Shown here: positions 5,397 through 5,483 of the stretch, piece by piece
Position numbering within the stretch: the first letter of the stretch is position 1
Layout: each line of letters opens with the position of its first letter
Source of the DNA: Ardenticatenaceae bacterium
GTDB taxonomy: Bacteria; Chloroflexota; Anaerolineae; Promineifilales; Promineifilaceae
Direction: 5' to 3'
Length of the DNA stretch: 5,483 bases
NCBI GenBank assembly: GCA_020634315.1
Contig: JACKBV010000068.1
Coordinates: 1 to 5,483, forward strand
The notes under the pieces: generated by a model
Databases searched by the model: none
Told to the model about the DNA's origin: nothing
The model's input: only the letters and a program-made list of their open reading frames with translations
Made by a program: the position numbers and the translations under genes

Positions 5397-5443
5397 AGTC
5401 GGATAAGTTGACAGTATGACTTAGGAAAGTCATGAGTCCGACT
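5397..5443. repeat. Nested hairpin over the first tandem unit
   Basis: An outer pair, AGTCGGA (5397-5403) with TCCGACT (5437-5443), encloses an inner pair, ATGACTT (5416-5422) with AAGTCAT (5427-5433), around an AGGA loop. Both are perfect 7-bp pairs. The structure covers the first 22-bp tandem unit and the junction to the second. Confidence 0.5.
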
Positions 5444-5483
5444 TTAGGAAGTCATGGGCACGACTTGGGTAAATCATGGGCAC
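5418..5483. repeat. Tandem array of three 22-bp repeats at the right edge
   Basis: Units lie at 5418-5439, 5440-5461 and 5462-5483. Each starts GACTT and has a second half like AAGTCATGGGCAC; the second and third units share the ending TCATGGGCAC and the first is more diverged. Each unit has an internal dyad, GACTT...AAGTC, degraded in the third. There are no spacers, so it is not a CRISPR array. The unit length is not a multiple of three, so it is not a coding repeat. The window ends exactly at a unit boundary, so the array may continue. A decayed partial unit may precede it at about 5401-5415. Confidence 0.85.

Noticed and set aside
5418..5483. CRISPR array
   Set aside because: The 22-bp units are directly adjacent with no spacers, and no cas gene is present.

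Overview
The window joins two unlike stretches of bacterial DNA. Bases 1 to about 3433 are GC-rich and carry a dispersed palindromic octamer, ACGGCCGT. Bases 3434-5483 are visibly AT-richer, lack that octamer, and hold a candidate defence gene surrounded by inverted and tandem repeats. The left part looks like the core chromosome of a free-living bacterium. The excisionase-type HTH plus PocR regulator and the style of the phosphoglycerate mutase suggest something like a Chloroflexota (Anaerolineae-type) genome, but this is a weak inference made without any database search.

Left part. A minus-strand gene (162-929) encodes a one-component regulator with an N-terminal excisionase/MerR-like HTH and a PocR-type sensory domain. 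It has an extended -10 promoter (TGCTATAAT) flanked by inverted CTAATTGC elements that could be operators. It is divergent from gpmI (1281-2828), the cofactor-independent phosphoglycerate mutase of glycolysis and gluconeogenesis, which has all the catalytic and metal-binding residues I could align. A 196-aa protein of unknown function follows 14 bases later (2843-3433), probably co-transcribed. A perfect 15-bp stem with a 4-base loop lies in this junction, inside the first codons of the second gene.

Right part. A minus-strand gene (3590-4708) encodes an EVE domain (PUA-like reader of modified bases) joined to a region resembling a PD-(D/E)XK nuclease. This architecture fits a modification-dependent restriction enzyme or a related defence protein. 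About 316 bases upstream of it, on the same strand, is a small 71-aa gene (5025-5240) with a strong ribosome binding site and no recognised function. The spacer between them holds two interlocked inverted repeats. Upstream of the small gene there are four dyads, then three tandem 22-bp repeats that run to the right edge of the window.

The right part is best read as an accessory or horizontally acquired segment next to a housekeeping operon. The strongest leads are the EVE-nuclease fusion with its small neighbour and structured spacers, and the octamer that marks one side of the boundary. No tRNA, rRNA, transposase or CRISPR array was found.
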